NCBI RefSeq assembly: GCF_000340215.1
Contig: NW_006921545.1
Location: 188,071 to 252,070, forward strand
Length of the DNA: 64,000 nt
Source: Pseudocercospora fijiensis CIRAD86
Taxonomy: Eukaryota > Ascomycota > Dothideomycetes > Mycosphaerellales > Mycosphaerellaceae
Reading direction: 5' to 3'
Below, piece by piece: positions 32,496-44,888 of this stretch; within the stretch, counting starts at the first letter, position 1; each line of letters begins with the position of its first letter. The notes below the pieces were generated by a model that made no database searches, was not told where the DNA came from, and saw only the letters and a program-made list of their open reading frames with translations. The translations under genes were made by a program, and so were the position numbers.

Positions 32496-34688
32496 CTACC
32501 TAATGCCGAAGGCAGGCACTACTCTCGCCAACCTATTCTTATTCTCTTAGCGTCGCAGTTGTCGTAGATTCCAGGCATCATCTATAATAGCTTTAATAAT
32601 AGCTTCCTGCCTATTCTACTATATCGGATGCTATTAGAAGAACCAGACCAAGAAGAGAGGTGTCTCTATATAGTCACCTAATATAGTACTAATATCCGGC
32701 GGCACTAGCGAGCTACGGAGCTGTTACTATAGCGGAGGCTAGACCTGCTATTAAGGCTGGACCTGCTGTTAAGGCTGCAGGGCGCTAATAAGAGCAGGGT
32801 TGGCTATTATTAACTGCAATAGCATTAGATTGAACTGTTATTGCTACTGCTGCTACTGTTGCTGTTATTAGAGCAAGGCTATTAGCAGGATAGACTCGCT
32901 ACTGCCGCTATTGCTAGTCGGTTGCTATCGCTCCGCAGTGAGGGCGCTAACAAGACTGTTAATTGTATACTGTTACTAAGAGGCCTTATTCTTCGCAGAA
33001 GCGGCGGTCTTTACTTATATGTGTTCTTCGTAAGAAGCGACAATCTTGTTAGCAAGCTCTGCAGGCATATAATGTAGAAGAGCGCTATTAACTCGGACTA
33101 TATTAGCAAATTCCTTCGCGTGAGAGCCTATTACACTATAATAGATACTATAGCGTTTGTAACAACCAATTCTACGGCCTAACTTCTTATTGTCGCACTA
33201 GTAATCGTTGCATTCAAACTGCTTAAATACAGTCGAGAATACCTCGTCGTCTTTACGGTATTCTTCCTTAGTCTTGTCGTTAGTATTCTTTCGGCTATTC
33301 TTAACCTAAGAGGCTAGTTGTAGTAGCTCTAATGGATTACTGTCAATCTTAACAAACTAGTCACTATTTAGTAGAGTTGATAGTCGATTAGGCATAGTAA
33401 CGCGCTTGTAACTCTTAAGGACCTCAATTATATAGTAAGTATTGGTATTAGCGCAATAGCGTAAGAACTTAGCCACCTCTTCGTAATAGTCGTCCTCGTA
33501 GATAATAGCGTAGAAAGTCTTCGAGCGCTTCGGTATAGATGGCCGTATACAGTAGATAGTAAATATACGGTCTATCTGTTAGTATAAGCCGAGTCCTTCT
33601 ACGAACACCTAGGAAGCTACTCTGTCTTCTACCTTCCGTATTAACTGCGCTATTTTATTGTTATACGGCCTCGAGTAGGCATAGTCTATATCGTCGTCTT
33701 CTAGCACATCATTAATAGTTATAATGTTATGCTATTTGCCGTCTATTCGATACTAAACGACCTATGTAAGGTCTACGCTAAAGGGCTTCTTATTGTTGGC
33801 TCGTAGCTTCGGTGTTAGTATAGCTTTAGGTATACGCGAAGTCGGTCGGCGTTGCGAGCTAGCTTCTAACTGCGATTTCTTAATAACGCTATTAGATATC
33901 GATATAGGCTTAGCAGGAGGTTTATTAGATAGGTCGGCGCTATTATTCTGCCGTTTAGATGATGTTCTACGTACCTTGTTTCGTAGTGTTTTACCCTCTG
34001 TCGCTTTGCGCTTGCGCGTAGAAGCTAGCTTCGCGCCCGCAGCTAATATCCCCGAAACTAGCTCTTTCTTAATACTCTATCGCACACTACGCTAACCCCT
34101 CTTAACGGGCACACTAGTTCTACGAGGCACGGCTTTTAGTATAGACTTTAGTGTATCTAACGGTCTCGGCGGAACTGTAGCCCTACGAATAGGTTGCTTC
34201 TCGATAGTAGGAGGAGGAGGTATCTAAGAAGTCTTCTCTAGATCGGCAGGCACTGTTTCCGCCGCTCCTTTCGAGCGTATATATATCGTTGTATCTTCTT
34301 TACTAGACTCTTTACCTAGCAGTCTATTCTCCTTGTCGTTGTCCTCGTTGTCGTCGTTGTTAGTATTAGTGTTGTATAAAGACCTAAGCTACTAACTAAA
34401 TCGCACTCCGTCGTCTTATGTTTCTAGGTTATTAAATGCCTCGGTAGCTCGTAGACTATACAGCTCTTGCTAGTACACCTGCTTATTAAACGGAAGAGTA
34501 CTAGGTAGATACTGTATATCTTGTTGTTGCTATAGGGATTGGGCCCGAAAATCGCGTGGTTGCGTAAATAGGGGCGGCTTAGGCAGCTAAGAAGACAATA
34601 TAGGTAGACTGCTTAGAAAATTACTAGTTTCTATAGTAATACTGTCTCTGCTATTAGACTAAGTCTTAGGGATAGTATTATACTACAT
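32496..34688 (-). pseudogene. Long accessory gene in the Tc1-type element, function unknown
   Basis: From ATG 34688 one minus-strand frame stays coherent for about 730 codons, broken only by TAG/TAA at positions fitting Gln or Trp. The N-terminus is Gln/Asn/Ser rich with an acidic run (NTNTNNDDNEDNDKENR, about 34330-34390). A basic, nuclear-signal-like part follows (STRKRKATEGKTLRNKVRR, near 33980-34025). A globular middle holds LEDDDIDYAYSRPYNNKIAQ, YAIIYEDDYYEEVAKFLRYC, FECNDY-x-CDNKKLGRRIGCYK and LLHYMPAELANKIVASYEE. A poly-Gln-like tract lies near 32830-32870. I recognise no family. It converges on the transposase and lies between the inverted repeats, so it moves with the element. Confidence 0.65.
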
Positions 34689-34779
34689 TCTATGCAAAAA
34701 ACGCGTACATAAACATATAATAGTCGCGTTAGGTAGTAGGTGGGAGGTAGAGGTAGGTTGGGCTAAACCTAGCTAAAAT

Positions 34780-34800
34780 CAGTCCGGGCCCTTTTGCAAG
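34780..34800 (-). repeat. Right terminal inverted repeat of the Tc1-type element
   Basis: It contains cagtccgggcccttttgcaag, the complement of the left end. Confidence 0.85.
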
Positions 34801-35761
34801 CTAGAATAGCTAGCTATAATGGCCAGAGGTTGGGCGTTCTCCGCCCCTTCTCGGTTCGCGCGTGGGACAGCGTCTCGACCTTTCCAAATATCTCACTTAC
34901 ATGTCGAAGAATGTCATAAGCTCCCAAGGCTGCATGCTAGAATGAGCAAGTCACATGTGGAAATTGGTCTCACGATGGTCGGATGGATCTGCTTGAGATC
35001 TCGATTGGCACTGGTCCCTTCGCTGCGGTGCTTAGAAGCATGGCTGTATCAACGCAGCCAGTGGATGTGCTAGGTCTGCAATACCTGGACTGTGGGTGGA
35101 ACACTGTTCTGCGGCCGACCGAGCATGTATACGGCAGGACGGCGAGGTAAAGGGTATACAATCTTTCCAATGGAGTTGGAAGGGTGGCGTGTTAGGCACG
35201 GCCTTCTCCAGTATCACCAAGCAAAGCATGGCAGTCGGTAGTGCGTACTGGCGCTGCAATCAGTGGAGACAAGCAAGCAGAATTCGTGGCAGTCAAAGTT
35301 GACGTGAGTTGAGGATCGGAGTCGTGTGGGTACCTTCTTGGAGAAATTCGAGAGAGACCAGATTCGGTGGTCATCGCTCCTGAGTTGGGAAGGTCAGTGG
35401 GTATGCGCTTGAGAAGTACGCGCGCTTCTAACATCCTTCATGCGATCATTCTCGCAAGATTGTTTTCTGCTTGGGCAAGTATCTATGATGAAAAGCAGGT
35501 GAATTCACTTGCAATTATACAGACTATGCTACGAAAACGGATGTCACTCCAGAGCCATGGCTGCGACTGCCTCCATAATCTATAAATCTATGAATAGCCC
35601 TCGATCGAGAGCTGGGGCTGCGACTTCTCTATCGAGAATGAATGGCCTGGAGTAAACAGGAGGACGCCATAGTTAGTGCAATCCCCTAATTCTTTGCTAA
35701 CAGCTCGACAGCAGGTTTCGAGTCGACAACGAGCTGGCAGGCAGCGACAACAAATTGCGAC
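34801..35761. other. Non-RIP region, no gene recognised
   Basis: Only short overlapping frames (60-85 codons) on both strands without a known domain. The segment near 35732-35761 (gctggcaggcagcgacaaca) recurs with changes at 41219-41247, beyond the copia element that follows. Confidence 0.4.
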
Positions 35762-35889
35762 TGACTTGGAGTGTGTGTCTAGGTGTCAGGGTCCATCACG
35801 TGCCTAATGCCTGAGGCTACAACTGCTGCACTTTATCTTCGGACTTCTAGATAGATTAGTCCTTCTTCCGAATACATCAGTTACATTAA
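35762..35889 (+). repeat. 5' LTR of copia II
   Basis: 128 bp; four of the six LTR differences are TpA here against CpA/TpG in the 3' copy. Confidence 0.9.
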
Positions 35890-35892
35890 GTA

Positions 35893-35903
35893 GTTATAAG
35901 CCC
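35893..35903 (+). promoter_or_regulatory. Primer-binding site, half initiator-tRNA type
   Basis: GTTATAAGCCC equals GTTATGAGCCC with one TG to TA change. That is the complement of the anticodon arm (GGGCTCATAAC) of fungal initiator tRNA-Met, the half-tRNA primer known from Copia and Ty5. Confidence 0.65.
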
Positions 35904-36199
35904 CCTGCGTTTTTCTAATACGCATTCTACGTTCTAATTACAACTCTACCGACTACTATATAGCTAGTATTATTACTAGAAAATTCGCGCGCCGCCGCCA
36001 ATACCTTATTGTCGCCGCCGTCGCTACTACTCGAGTGTTCTAGTAGGAGCTAGACTCGAGTCGGTTACTATTAGTATTAGCTGTCCGCTATACCTAGTTT
36101 TAATATTAGTATTAGCTGTCCGCTATACTAAAACATAGGCGCGCCTATCGGCCGCCTTTTAAGACAAGTCTATAGTCTCTTTCTATATCGCCGTCGCTG

Positions 36200-39100
36200 T
36201 CCGCAATAGCTCCCCCTATAACTACTAACGCTTATATAAGCAATATCCCTAAGCTAAAGAACAAGGAGAATTATCTAGTATAGGCCTATGCCGCTAAGGG
36301 TGCCCTTAAAGGCATATAGGTATAGCGCTATATCTAAGGGACTCGCCTAAAGCCTAAGATTAAGCTGTTATCTACTGAAACATAGGAGCAATTTAAAGAC
36401 CGCTAAGATAAATAGGAGGCAAAGGACTAGTTAGCGCGTACGTAGATATTCGCTAACTATATATCGGAGATCTAGTAGTCGTTACTTAGACTCGATACCT
36501 CTAAGGTAGTATAGGATTATCTATATAAGAAGTATACTAGTAAAGGTAGGTCTACTAAATTCATACTCTACTAGGAATACATTACCCTTCGCTACGATAG
36601 TAAGGACGTTAAGAAGTTCTATAATAAGTATAAGAAGAAGCTCGGTACCTTAAAGGACACTAAATTAGCTATTAGCTAGTATTAGGCTGTCTATATGTTT
36701 ATTATATAGATCTCTCTATTCTACGAGGCTTTCGTATAGATGCGCCGTAAGCAAATGCGCGCCTTAGAATATACTATTAATAACAGCACCCTTAACAACA
36801 TTATTAGCGCGTTACTTAATAAGAATATAGCTTAATTGAACTAGGCCTAATACAATAGTTTCTTCGGTCTCTAGCGCTAGCAACTATAAGGTAATAGCAA
36901 TAGCAATAGTCGAGGTAACTCGAACCGTAGCGGTCGTAGTAGCCGCGGAAACAATAACAATAATAACGGTCGAGGCCGCGGTAGAAGCAACTAGAATAGT
37001 TATTAGTCTAACTGTAAGAAGTGCGCCTATTATTAGGGGTTACACCCTTCTAACCGCTACTATACTAAGTACCCTTACCTAAAGGAGGAAGACCGACTAC
37101 GTCGTAAACAGTAGAAGGCTAAGAAAAAGAGGGTGTAGTAATAGCAGTAGCGTAGACTAACTGCTTAGTAATAGTAGCAGCCGCTATCTAGTTAGAATAG
37201 TGCTTAGGGGCTGTATACGGCTAATGCTACCCTAGGGGTGTTATTAGGCCTAAGCGACAATTACGCCTTTACTATAAACACTATAGTTACTATTAGCGAC
37301 TAGGTTTCTACGGCTCTTACTACTAGCACTCGTACTACTAATTAGGTTGTCGACTTAGGTACTAGCATATATATAGTTAACGACACTTTATTGCTTATTA
37401 AATATAAAGGCTGTTACATTCCTATTCGGTTTAGTAGCAATACGAAGCACGCTACGATAGTTAGTATAGCTTAGACGGAGGTTGTTAATAAGCGTAGTAT
37501 AAGCAACATAAAGTTGTCTAATATACTATATATGCCTAGTCTAGCAGCCAACCTTCTATCTACTAAGAAGCTTGCCGACAAGGGCTGTTTCTACCGTAAT
37601 AACAAGCGTGTGCTGTTTACGATAGTAGAGGGCAATAAGGTCACTGTCGCTTAGACATACCGAAAGAATAGTCTCCCCTACCTCTATATACTAACCTCTA
37701 GTCTAGATAGTAAGGTAGTTGCCCTTTTGTTAAAGAAGGGGGTGCCTATAGGCACTATAGATAAATAGCATCTGCGATATAGCTATATTCATTACTGTAA
37801 GCTACTAAGAATGGAATCTAAGGGTTAAATCGTTATTACTAGTACTAAGAAGGACTTCCGCAACTACGTTGCCTATCGCATAGCTATATCGCATAAGGAA
37901 TACAATCGGCTACTACGCGTACGACTATCTACTATTTACTATATTGTCTGTATTAATGTAGTTACTATTACTAATCCTAGTCTATTATAGGAGCGCTATT
38001 TCATACTGTTTATATACGCTAAGTTAGGCTATCGACACGAATATACTAGTACGCTCAAGTTAGGGGCTATAGTAGCTATTAAGGACTATCGTATACATAT
38101 CCGTATATAGACTAGTTACTTAATCCTAATCTACCGCCTTAATAGAGGGGGTAAATACGGCGGAAATTAGCTATTAAATTAAGCTCGAGACGAGGGCATT
38201 ATACTACAAGTTACTGCACCTTATTCTTTAACTTAGAATAGCCTTGCTAAGGTTAGCAATTACATCGTATATACGACTGCGAGAAAGATAATGCTATACG
38301 CTAACCTTCCGAAGTCTCTATAGCTATATACTATTGCCTCCGCTATATAGGTCCTTAATATTACGCTAACCGCTAACGGAGGAAGCCTATATACTATTGT
38401 CGCCAAGGAGCTTAATTAGTTACGAATATAGCCGCGTCTTTAGCACCTTCGAGCGTATAGCTATACGTTAATTGCCTACGATTATAGTATTGCTCGTAGA
38501 AAGAAGATAGATAGTAGACGTCTTGTTAGCAAGCTAGTTAGCTATACTAAGGGCTCTATAGACTCTAGAAAGTACATAATCTACCTGCCTAATTAATATA
38601 AGGTTGTCGCTTCTAAGGATGTTCAGTTTATTAAGTTAGATAGTAACCTTCTACTTCTAAATAGCATAGATCTATATACTAATCCTAATAACCCTTCTAA
38701 GAGCGAGTTTATTAGCATTAAGTCTATTATGCCGGCTCTATTCAATTCTATAAGCAACGAGGCTCCGTTACTAGCCGACGCCGCTAGTGTAGTCTAGCAG
38801 CTTCTAGCCTAGTAAGAAGAGCCTCTAGACGAGCCTACTTAGGATATAGAGGTAACTAATAAGGTCGCTAGTCCGTTACTACTCGACGATGACCTGCTAG
38901 ACGTTCAACTACTAGCTTCAAGTAATAAAGATAGTTTCTAGTCCGCTAAAGAATAGCTAGTATACGACCTATAGGCTAAGAAGGGCGAGCCTAGCTAGTT
39001 GCCTAAGTTTAAGCGGCTAACTAAGATAGGCAATCGTTCTATACGCAAGACACGAAGCAATAAGAGCGCTCGTAAACTGTTACGTAGATATCTGGCCGAT

Positions 39101-40850
39101 TGTAGCGTCTAGCGGTCGACTCGACGTATAATAGCTAATATGCCGATAGCCTATATTAAGGGCTTTATAGCCTCCTGCTATATTGCTAAGCAGTCCGATA
39201 AGCCTAAAGAAACTATCCCTATTCCGAAGAGTTACAAGGAAGCAACTTAGTCGCTATATTAGCTATAGTAGAAGGAAGCTTACGAGGCTAAATACAAGTT
39301 ACTAATTAACAACTATATATAGGTTTATGTATCTCGGTTAGAGGTGCTAGAAGGTAGGAAGGTTGTTCGTAGTCGTTAGGTCTTTACTATTAAGCGAGAC
39401 GCTAATAGAAATATAAGCCGGTTTAAGGCTCGTTAGGTCGTCCGTAGCTTTATATAGGTTAAAGGACAGGATTATAACGAGACCTATGCGGCTGTTACTA
39501 AGCCTTGCACGCTTCGAGCCTTGTTTAGCCTAATTGCTTATTACGACCTAGAAGCTAAGCAGTACGATATTCTAACTGCCTTCCTTAACGCGCTTATTAG
39601 TAACAAGTACAAGATCTACGTTAAACAGCTATACGGCTTTAAGGACCGTAGTAGCAAGGGTATAGTTTGCCTATTGCTAAAGGCACTATATAGTCTAAAG
39701 TAGTTACTAATGCTGTAGTATAAAGAGCTTCGGAAGTACTTAAAGAGCCTAGACTTTATACTAATGTTAACTAACGTATGTGTGTTTAAACACGTTCTTA
39801 GCGGCTCGATTATCGTTATTTACGTCGACGATATAATTATTATCGCCTATAGCCTATTAGTACTAGAGGCCGTTGCCTAGTTGCTAAAGGACCGCTTTAA
39901 TATACGAGAACTAGGCGACCTTTACTACTATCTCGGCATGCGCATTATCCGCGACCGTAATAAGCGTACTATCTACGTCGTTTAGGACGCCTACTTAAAT
40001 AGGCTCTGCGAGAAGTATAGTATACGTAGACGTATCGGTCTAACTACTCTAATAGCGCCTCGTTACGTTAAGACATCTATTTAACGCGCACCTAAAGGCT
40101 ATACAGCTAGTGCCGCCTTTAAGACTTAGTATTAAGAAGGTGTTAGTAAGGCGCTATAGCCAGCTATAATTACACGATTTAATGCTTGCTATACTATAGG
40201 CCTATTATTACGATTTATCTCTAACCCGACCGAGGAATACTATGCCGCGCTTCTTTAGCTAATTAAGTACCTAGTTAGTACTCTAAGCCGTAGCATGCGC
40301 TTCTAAGGCAGTTAGAACGAGGCTAACGACCTCAAGTTTGCTAGATACTATAATGCCTTATAGGCTAATAATCCGGTTACTCGCCGCTCTATAGGTAGCT
40401 TCTACTTTACTATTATAGGCGGACCTCTGTTGTATAAGTCCGGCCGCTAGACGCTTATTATACTATCGTTAACTGAAGCTAAGTATATCTAACTTACTAT
40501 AGGCGCTAAGGAGGCAGTTGCCTTAGCTCGTTTGTTAAAGGAAGTCGGCTATAAGGGCTACATTCTTCTAGTTACGCTATACGAGGACAATTAGTCCGCT
40601 ATCGCTATTACTAAGTCTACTAGCATTAATAGCCGTACGAAGCATACAGATGCTCGTGTCTACTATATCCGAGAGAAGATTGCTAATAGCTCTATTATTG
40701 TTTAATAGGTTAGCATATACGATTAGATTGCTAATAGCTTTACTAAGCTACTTAATAAGATTAAGTATAGCCGCTTTGTTAAACAACTAAACCTAGTAGA
40801 TTGCAAGGCCGCTATTAAGAACGCTGCGAAGCTAGCTACTAAATACTAAG
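36200..40850 (+). pseudogene. Copia gag-pol polyprotein (family II), RIP-damaged
   Basis: Gag spans about 36200-37200 and ends in a Gly/Asn/Arg-rich tract with a zinc-knuckle remnant near 37013-37065 (CKKCAYY, then GLHPSNRYY). The protease near 37345-37385 reads VVDLGTSIYIVND, equivalent to DSGAS with Ser changed. The integrase region lies about 37700-38600. Reverse transcriptase reads TAFLNALISNKYKIYV near 39560-39615 and VIYVDDIIII near 39815-39845, with the catalytic Asp pair intact. RNase H near 40450-40700 reads LSLTEAKYI then GAKEAVALARLL, and ends TKHTDARVYYIREKIA. TAG/TAA at Trp/Gln positions break the frame. Confidence 0.85.
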
Positions 40851-41003
40851 GAGGGCCTTTATTTGCTTTATCTATTTGACCTAAGAGTAGTCTAGTTTGT
40901 TTACCTGTTTCTGCTTACCTAATACCCCTGTTTGCTTTGCTAACGGAATGGCTATTGTGTTTGGTTTGCTTTATTCTATAGCGATATGCACGTGCTAAGG
41001 GGG

Positions 41004-41131
41004 TGACTTAGAGTGTGTGTCTAGGTGTCAGGGTCCATCACGTGCCTGATGCCTAAGGCTGCAACTGCTGCACTTCATCTTCGGACTTCTAGATAGATTA
41101 GTCCTTCTTCCGAATACATCAGTTACATCAA
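41004..41131 (+). repeat. 3' LTR of copia II
   Basis: 128 bp; two of the six LTR differences are TpA here. It ends ...acatcaa, with CA where the 5' copy has TA. Confidence 0.9.
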
Positions 41132-41183
41132 GTGACTGCTCGGGCATCCAATACTACACTCCATCTCCAAAGCTGGTATCATC

Positions 41184-41340
41184 AGCGGCAGTATGCTATA
41201 GGCCAGCGACATCCTCCTCAGCTGGCAGACAGCGACACCAAATTGTGAAGGTCAGTGCGTCCAACACCGCACTCTATAACCAAACCTAACACCATCAGCA
41301 GCAGCAGGCTACAGGCCAGCGACATCCTCCTGCTGGAAAA
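41184..41340. repeat. Short direct repeat (ggccagcgacatcctcctc)
   Basis: gctataggccagcgacatcc near 41194 recurs as gctacaggccagcgacatcc near 41308. A shorter relative occurs near 41416. They border the copia II insertion site. Confidence 0.6.
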
Positions 41341-43462
41341 AGACTGCCTGCACAACGCACCGCTTAGGAAGTCAGCTTTGTCCTCTCGCTCTCTGACGTG
41401 TCGTTTGGCGATCACTTCCAGCGACATCCGTCGACGACCGGCCAACATCTCCAGGCTACCATTCATGGGAAGTCACTTTGTGCACTCTGTTCTCATCCGC
41501 AGATCATTTACGCAGCTTCTTCTAGCCTGTCAGCTTAGCTCATTGAACTTGCTTCTAGCTTGAGAGAGAGCGTGCTCGACGATTATCGCTTTAGGACTGG
41601 AGAGTGGTGGTTGCGATGGTCTACTTCCAATATGGGTAAAGAGATACAAAGCTTCGGCCTAGGACCGTATGCTCCAAAATCTCGCTGCCCCGTCACGCAC
41701 GCTATACATATTGTCTTAGGCAATGAGTTCACACACCTCGATTCCGACAGACTATAGCTTCTGCCTCGACAGTCGGTAGACACTTCGCAAGCACAGCCTT
41801 TCTTCATGTACCTTCTCGTCGCCGCAACAGAGCTTGGATGAATCTTTGCCCTTTGGTCGAGTGCATAATGGGTTCGTGGTTCTTGGCCGCGAGATGTTCA
41901 TTCGCGCTCTACCATCAACAGCTTGGCTTGCCTCTGTAATGCAGATCAAGCTCAATAAGGTGGCTGCCTGCACTTCCTAGGGTCATGTCGCCAGCCATAC
42001 CACTGTTTTATTGCATTCTAGAGCTACCTCTCCTGGCCGCATCGTGAGAGAGGTCGGTTTAAGTACGTTGTACGATATGCCAGACAGTGCACCCACGCTG
42101 CGAAGATCCCATTCACAAGTATCTTAAAGCTAGAGCTGAAATCATCGTGAAATGCTCGGAAAGAGGCAGCCATTTCACCGCAAATTGCTCTAAGCCTCTA
42201 GGATACCGGACTTGACTTCGGTATACAGTCTATCATGTCAAGCTCCGTGCCCTCCTACAACTCGACGGCACTCCTGAGCCTTAGATGCTCCTGTTTGGCT
42301 GCGACCTGGAAGGTGTCATGAGGAGACTACTTTTGTGGCTAGCAATTACCGGGCAGCTTGGTGCGTTTGCGGGTGATGATCCCTCGAATGGAGCAGTCAG
42401 CGTAAGGTTGATCCAAATACGAGAGAAGAGAAAGCGAGCATGCTTTGAAGGTTCTTGCGATACCAAATGTCCCCGCGCCTCATAGTCAAGCTCTGGAGCA
42501 GCTCCATCTTGCGTACTGCGTACAATCACGTTGACTTGTAGTTCCATCGAGGCATCCTACTTCACAATTATGCGGCTGCTAGGATCGGACATTCAAAGCC
42601 GGGTTTACAATCTTGGAGAGGAGCTGCGATTGACAGAAAAGCAGTCAATGTAATCTGCTACGAACAGCTTTGATTATTGCGCCATGGACCTGATGAGCAG
42701 CAGCGATTAATACCTGCAGGGTGATTTATACGCATCGTTTCAGTTCGATATGTGCAAGCTCTGCTTTTTGCTTATCTCCAGGTGTCAGATTCTCGTCAAG
42801 GAATGGTAAACAGGACGTTACTCGAGAGCCTCGCCTTTACTAGAATAGCCTGCTTGTAACGGGCTGATATACTACGTCCTGTCGGACTCAGCCATTCAAT
42901 ACCTTTAGGTCTTGACCACTGTACTCCACATCATATTACGCGGGCGTAGATGGCCTTATCGCGCCGAAGAGCAACTTCAAAGCCGAAGGTTCACGAATGG
43001 CTAACCTCACTCACGCTTTTACAAATGTGCCACTATTCGGGAAGTGAACAACGCTCTACGCGATATTCGTGACACCACTCTCTCTGCGGGTCAAGGTAAT
43101 CTAATCAATAATGCCACAGTTGCAAGCTCCGATGAACGCCGAAAAGCCGCGCTGGCTGTCGAAACGCTCCAGTCGCAGCTCGAAGCACTCTGCAAGGCTG
43201 AAGATCAGATCCCCAGTGACTGTTCTGAAGCTGCACCTGTGCTGGGGATTTTGTCACGGGCAACAGCGAGCATCTTGAGTGGTAGGCAAGAGCGGACGAG
43301 GGCTGCCATGCAGATTGCATCTGCGCAACCAAGAACAGTCCGTGGGGGAATGAATTCGGTCATAGCGAACACATTCTGCGACCGCTTCACGTGTCGGTTC
43401 CCGAGCGGTAGATGTATTGTCTAAACCACCGGACTCAAAATGAAAATGGGGAGCCGGAAAGT

Positions 43463-43600
43463 GGCCGCCGCTTATTTGCAGCCTACGCCGCGTATATGCA
43501 GCCCGCATGCCGCTTATACGCAGCCTACGCCGCTTTTTTGCAGCCTACCCGCTGCTTATTTGCAGACGCTGCTTATACGCGGCCCGCGCCGCATATTGTG
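43463..43600. repeat. Minisatellite, 21-22 bp unit, second locus
   Basis: Six or so copies of gccgcttatttgcagcctac are in tandem, less altered than at 23381-23518. On the plus strand one frame reads repeated AAY/LYAAYAAF residues, but I regard it as non-coding. Confidence 0.85.
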
Positions 43601-44321
43601 TAAAGAGCATCGAGCCTGTGCGCGCGCCGAAGTCAACCCTGTTCTAGGACCTGAATCGCAACAGCCCCAGCAATGCATCTTCAAGATCTGCACGAAATCT
43701 GTCGCCCGGTCTCCGGAATGCCGTCCGTCAAATCGTGTGAAAAGCCGCAAACACTTGGGACTACCGAACCCACACTCGGCACCGCTTCCTTCTTGAGGCT
43801 AGCCAGCTTGACCTCGTGGCATCGTTCAGTCAGGATCTTCTCCATGATGTCGTAGTGACAACGAAAGGGCCACCGTCGGGACCTCCTGGCCGGCATGTAC
43901 AGCCCGGCGATGTGGATCACCCCTAGAGGATGGCGCAGCCATCGAACCTTTCGCGGTTTCGAGGAGGCGCTGAGCAAGACATCGAAGGATCGGAAATGAA
44001 GAGAAGAGTTGAGAGGCTGTGTTTGCATATATCTACGACCCAGCCAGACTGTCGATGAAGGACTTGGATAACTCTACGGGCGACATCGAGAAGGTGTGCG
44101 AATTCTGGAGTCATGCTATACAGTAGGAGCCTCACGCGTGGAAACGGTCACATCAGGAAGTGGGACAACACCTGAAATGGCCGCAGGCTTCATTTCTGTG
44201 TTGTGTCGCGTTTAGTACGGCCCATCATCACTATTAGCAAAGACCGGTAACTTCTCCCTCAAGATCAGCCGGTTCTGGCACGGGCTACAAGTGGAGAAGC
44301 GCTGGCGGTGTTCTGCGGAAC

Positions 44322-44888
44322 ATGCTGGATTCTTATTGTACCGAGAGACCGCTGAATGTGCTCATCCCCGCTGGATGGGACATGCTGTCGTCGCCCATCG
44401 AGGAATTCGGTCACGATGCAGGCATGAAAAGTCCTTACTGCCGCTCCCGCACCTTCCCGACAACACTATACGCCCATCTTCCTCTCGAAAGTGTCACGGC
44501 TGCAGCAATACTAGAATCCTCATCGTGCATATCACAAGTGATCACAATATACACCGGCACACTCGTGATGGATATCATACTAGTCGGCGTAGGCGTTCCT
44601 TCATCAACCTGGCGGCGTTGGCTCTGTCCTCGCATTTCTGCCGACTTCCCTGTTAACGAGCACCTCGGATATCCGTGTCTTCCCTCGGCCACTTCTCGGC
44701 AGGAGAGTAGAGTCATAGATTTCAAAACACGAACCTTCCCGCCTAACTCCTCATCTGTCTGCTTTGCCCATCCCAACACGTCTCCTCGGGACGGTCCATT
44801 CTCAAGCAACGCCCTACTTCTCCCTTGCTGGTATAGGGATTGTCGAAATTCTGGCGGAGAGTGGGGAGGTTCAAAGACGATATTTTAG
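44322..44888 (+). CDS. Hypothetical ORF, 188 codons, weak support
   Basis: Begins with ATG (MLDSYCTERPLNVLIP) and runs to TAG without interruption. The product has 9-10 Cys, a hydrophobic stretch (SQVITIYTGTLVMDIILVGV) and no recognised domain. A 124-codon minus-strand frame overlaps it, so either may be spurious. No intron or promoter evidence was identified. It is listed as the longest ATG-started frame in this non-RIP block. Confidence 0.2.
   Translation: MLDSYCTERPLNVLIPAGWDMLSSPIEEFGHDAGMKSPYCRSRTFPTTLYAHLPLESVTAAAILESSSCISQVITIYTGTLVMDIILVGVGVPSSTWRRWLCPRISADFPVNEHLGYPCLPSATSRQESRVIDFKTRTFPPNSSSVCFAHPNTSPRDGPFSSNALLLPCWYRDCRNSGGEWGGSKTIF

Larger units (their letters stand above)
30496..34800 (+). 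mobile_element. Tc1/mariner-type transposon with a second gene
   Basis: Inverted termini match over about 21 bp: cttacaaaagggcccggact at 30496-30515 and the complement of cttgcaaaagggcccggact at 34781-34800, differing by one RIP-type base. A DDE transposase lies on the plus strand at about 30777-31900. A long second frame lies on the minus strand at about 32496-34688. At 4.3 kb it is larger than a typical Tc1 element (1-2 kb, known of the family). RIP is lighter here than in the retroelements. The expected TA target duplication is not clear, so the outermost few bases are uncertain. Confidence 0.78.
35762..41131 (+). mobile_element. Copia retrotransposon, second family, complete
   Basis: Two 128-bp LTRs (35762-35889, 41004-41131) begin with TGACTT and flank a plus-strand gag-pol. 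The flanks gcgac (35757-35761) and gtgac (41132-41136) look like a 5-bp target duplication with one transition. A primer site GTTATAAGCCC (35893-35903) follows the 5' LTR and a G-rich purine tract (aaggggg, 40998-41003) precedes the 3' LTR. The LTRs differ at six positions, all CpA or TpG to TpA. Confidence 0.9.

Noticed and set aside
33793..34095. 100-codon plus-strand ORF inside the Tc1 element
   Set aside because: The opposite strand belongs to the long accessory frame with coherent composition; the plus ORF is its shadow.
41752..41973. Small Cys-containing minus-strand frame with a hydrophobic start, resembling a secreted protein
   Set aside because: The apparent start is GTG, not ATG; the first in-frame ATG lies after the hydrophobic part, so no signal peptide would be made.
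43044..43424. 126-codon plus-strand frame with coding-like composition
   Set aside because: It begins with GTG and has no ATG start giving most of the frame; no domain recognised.
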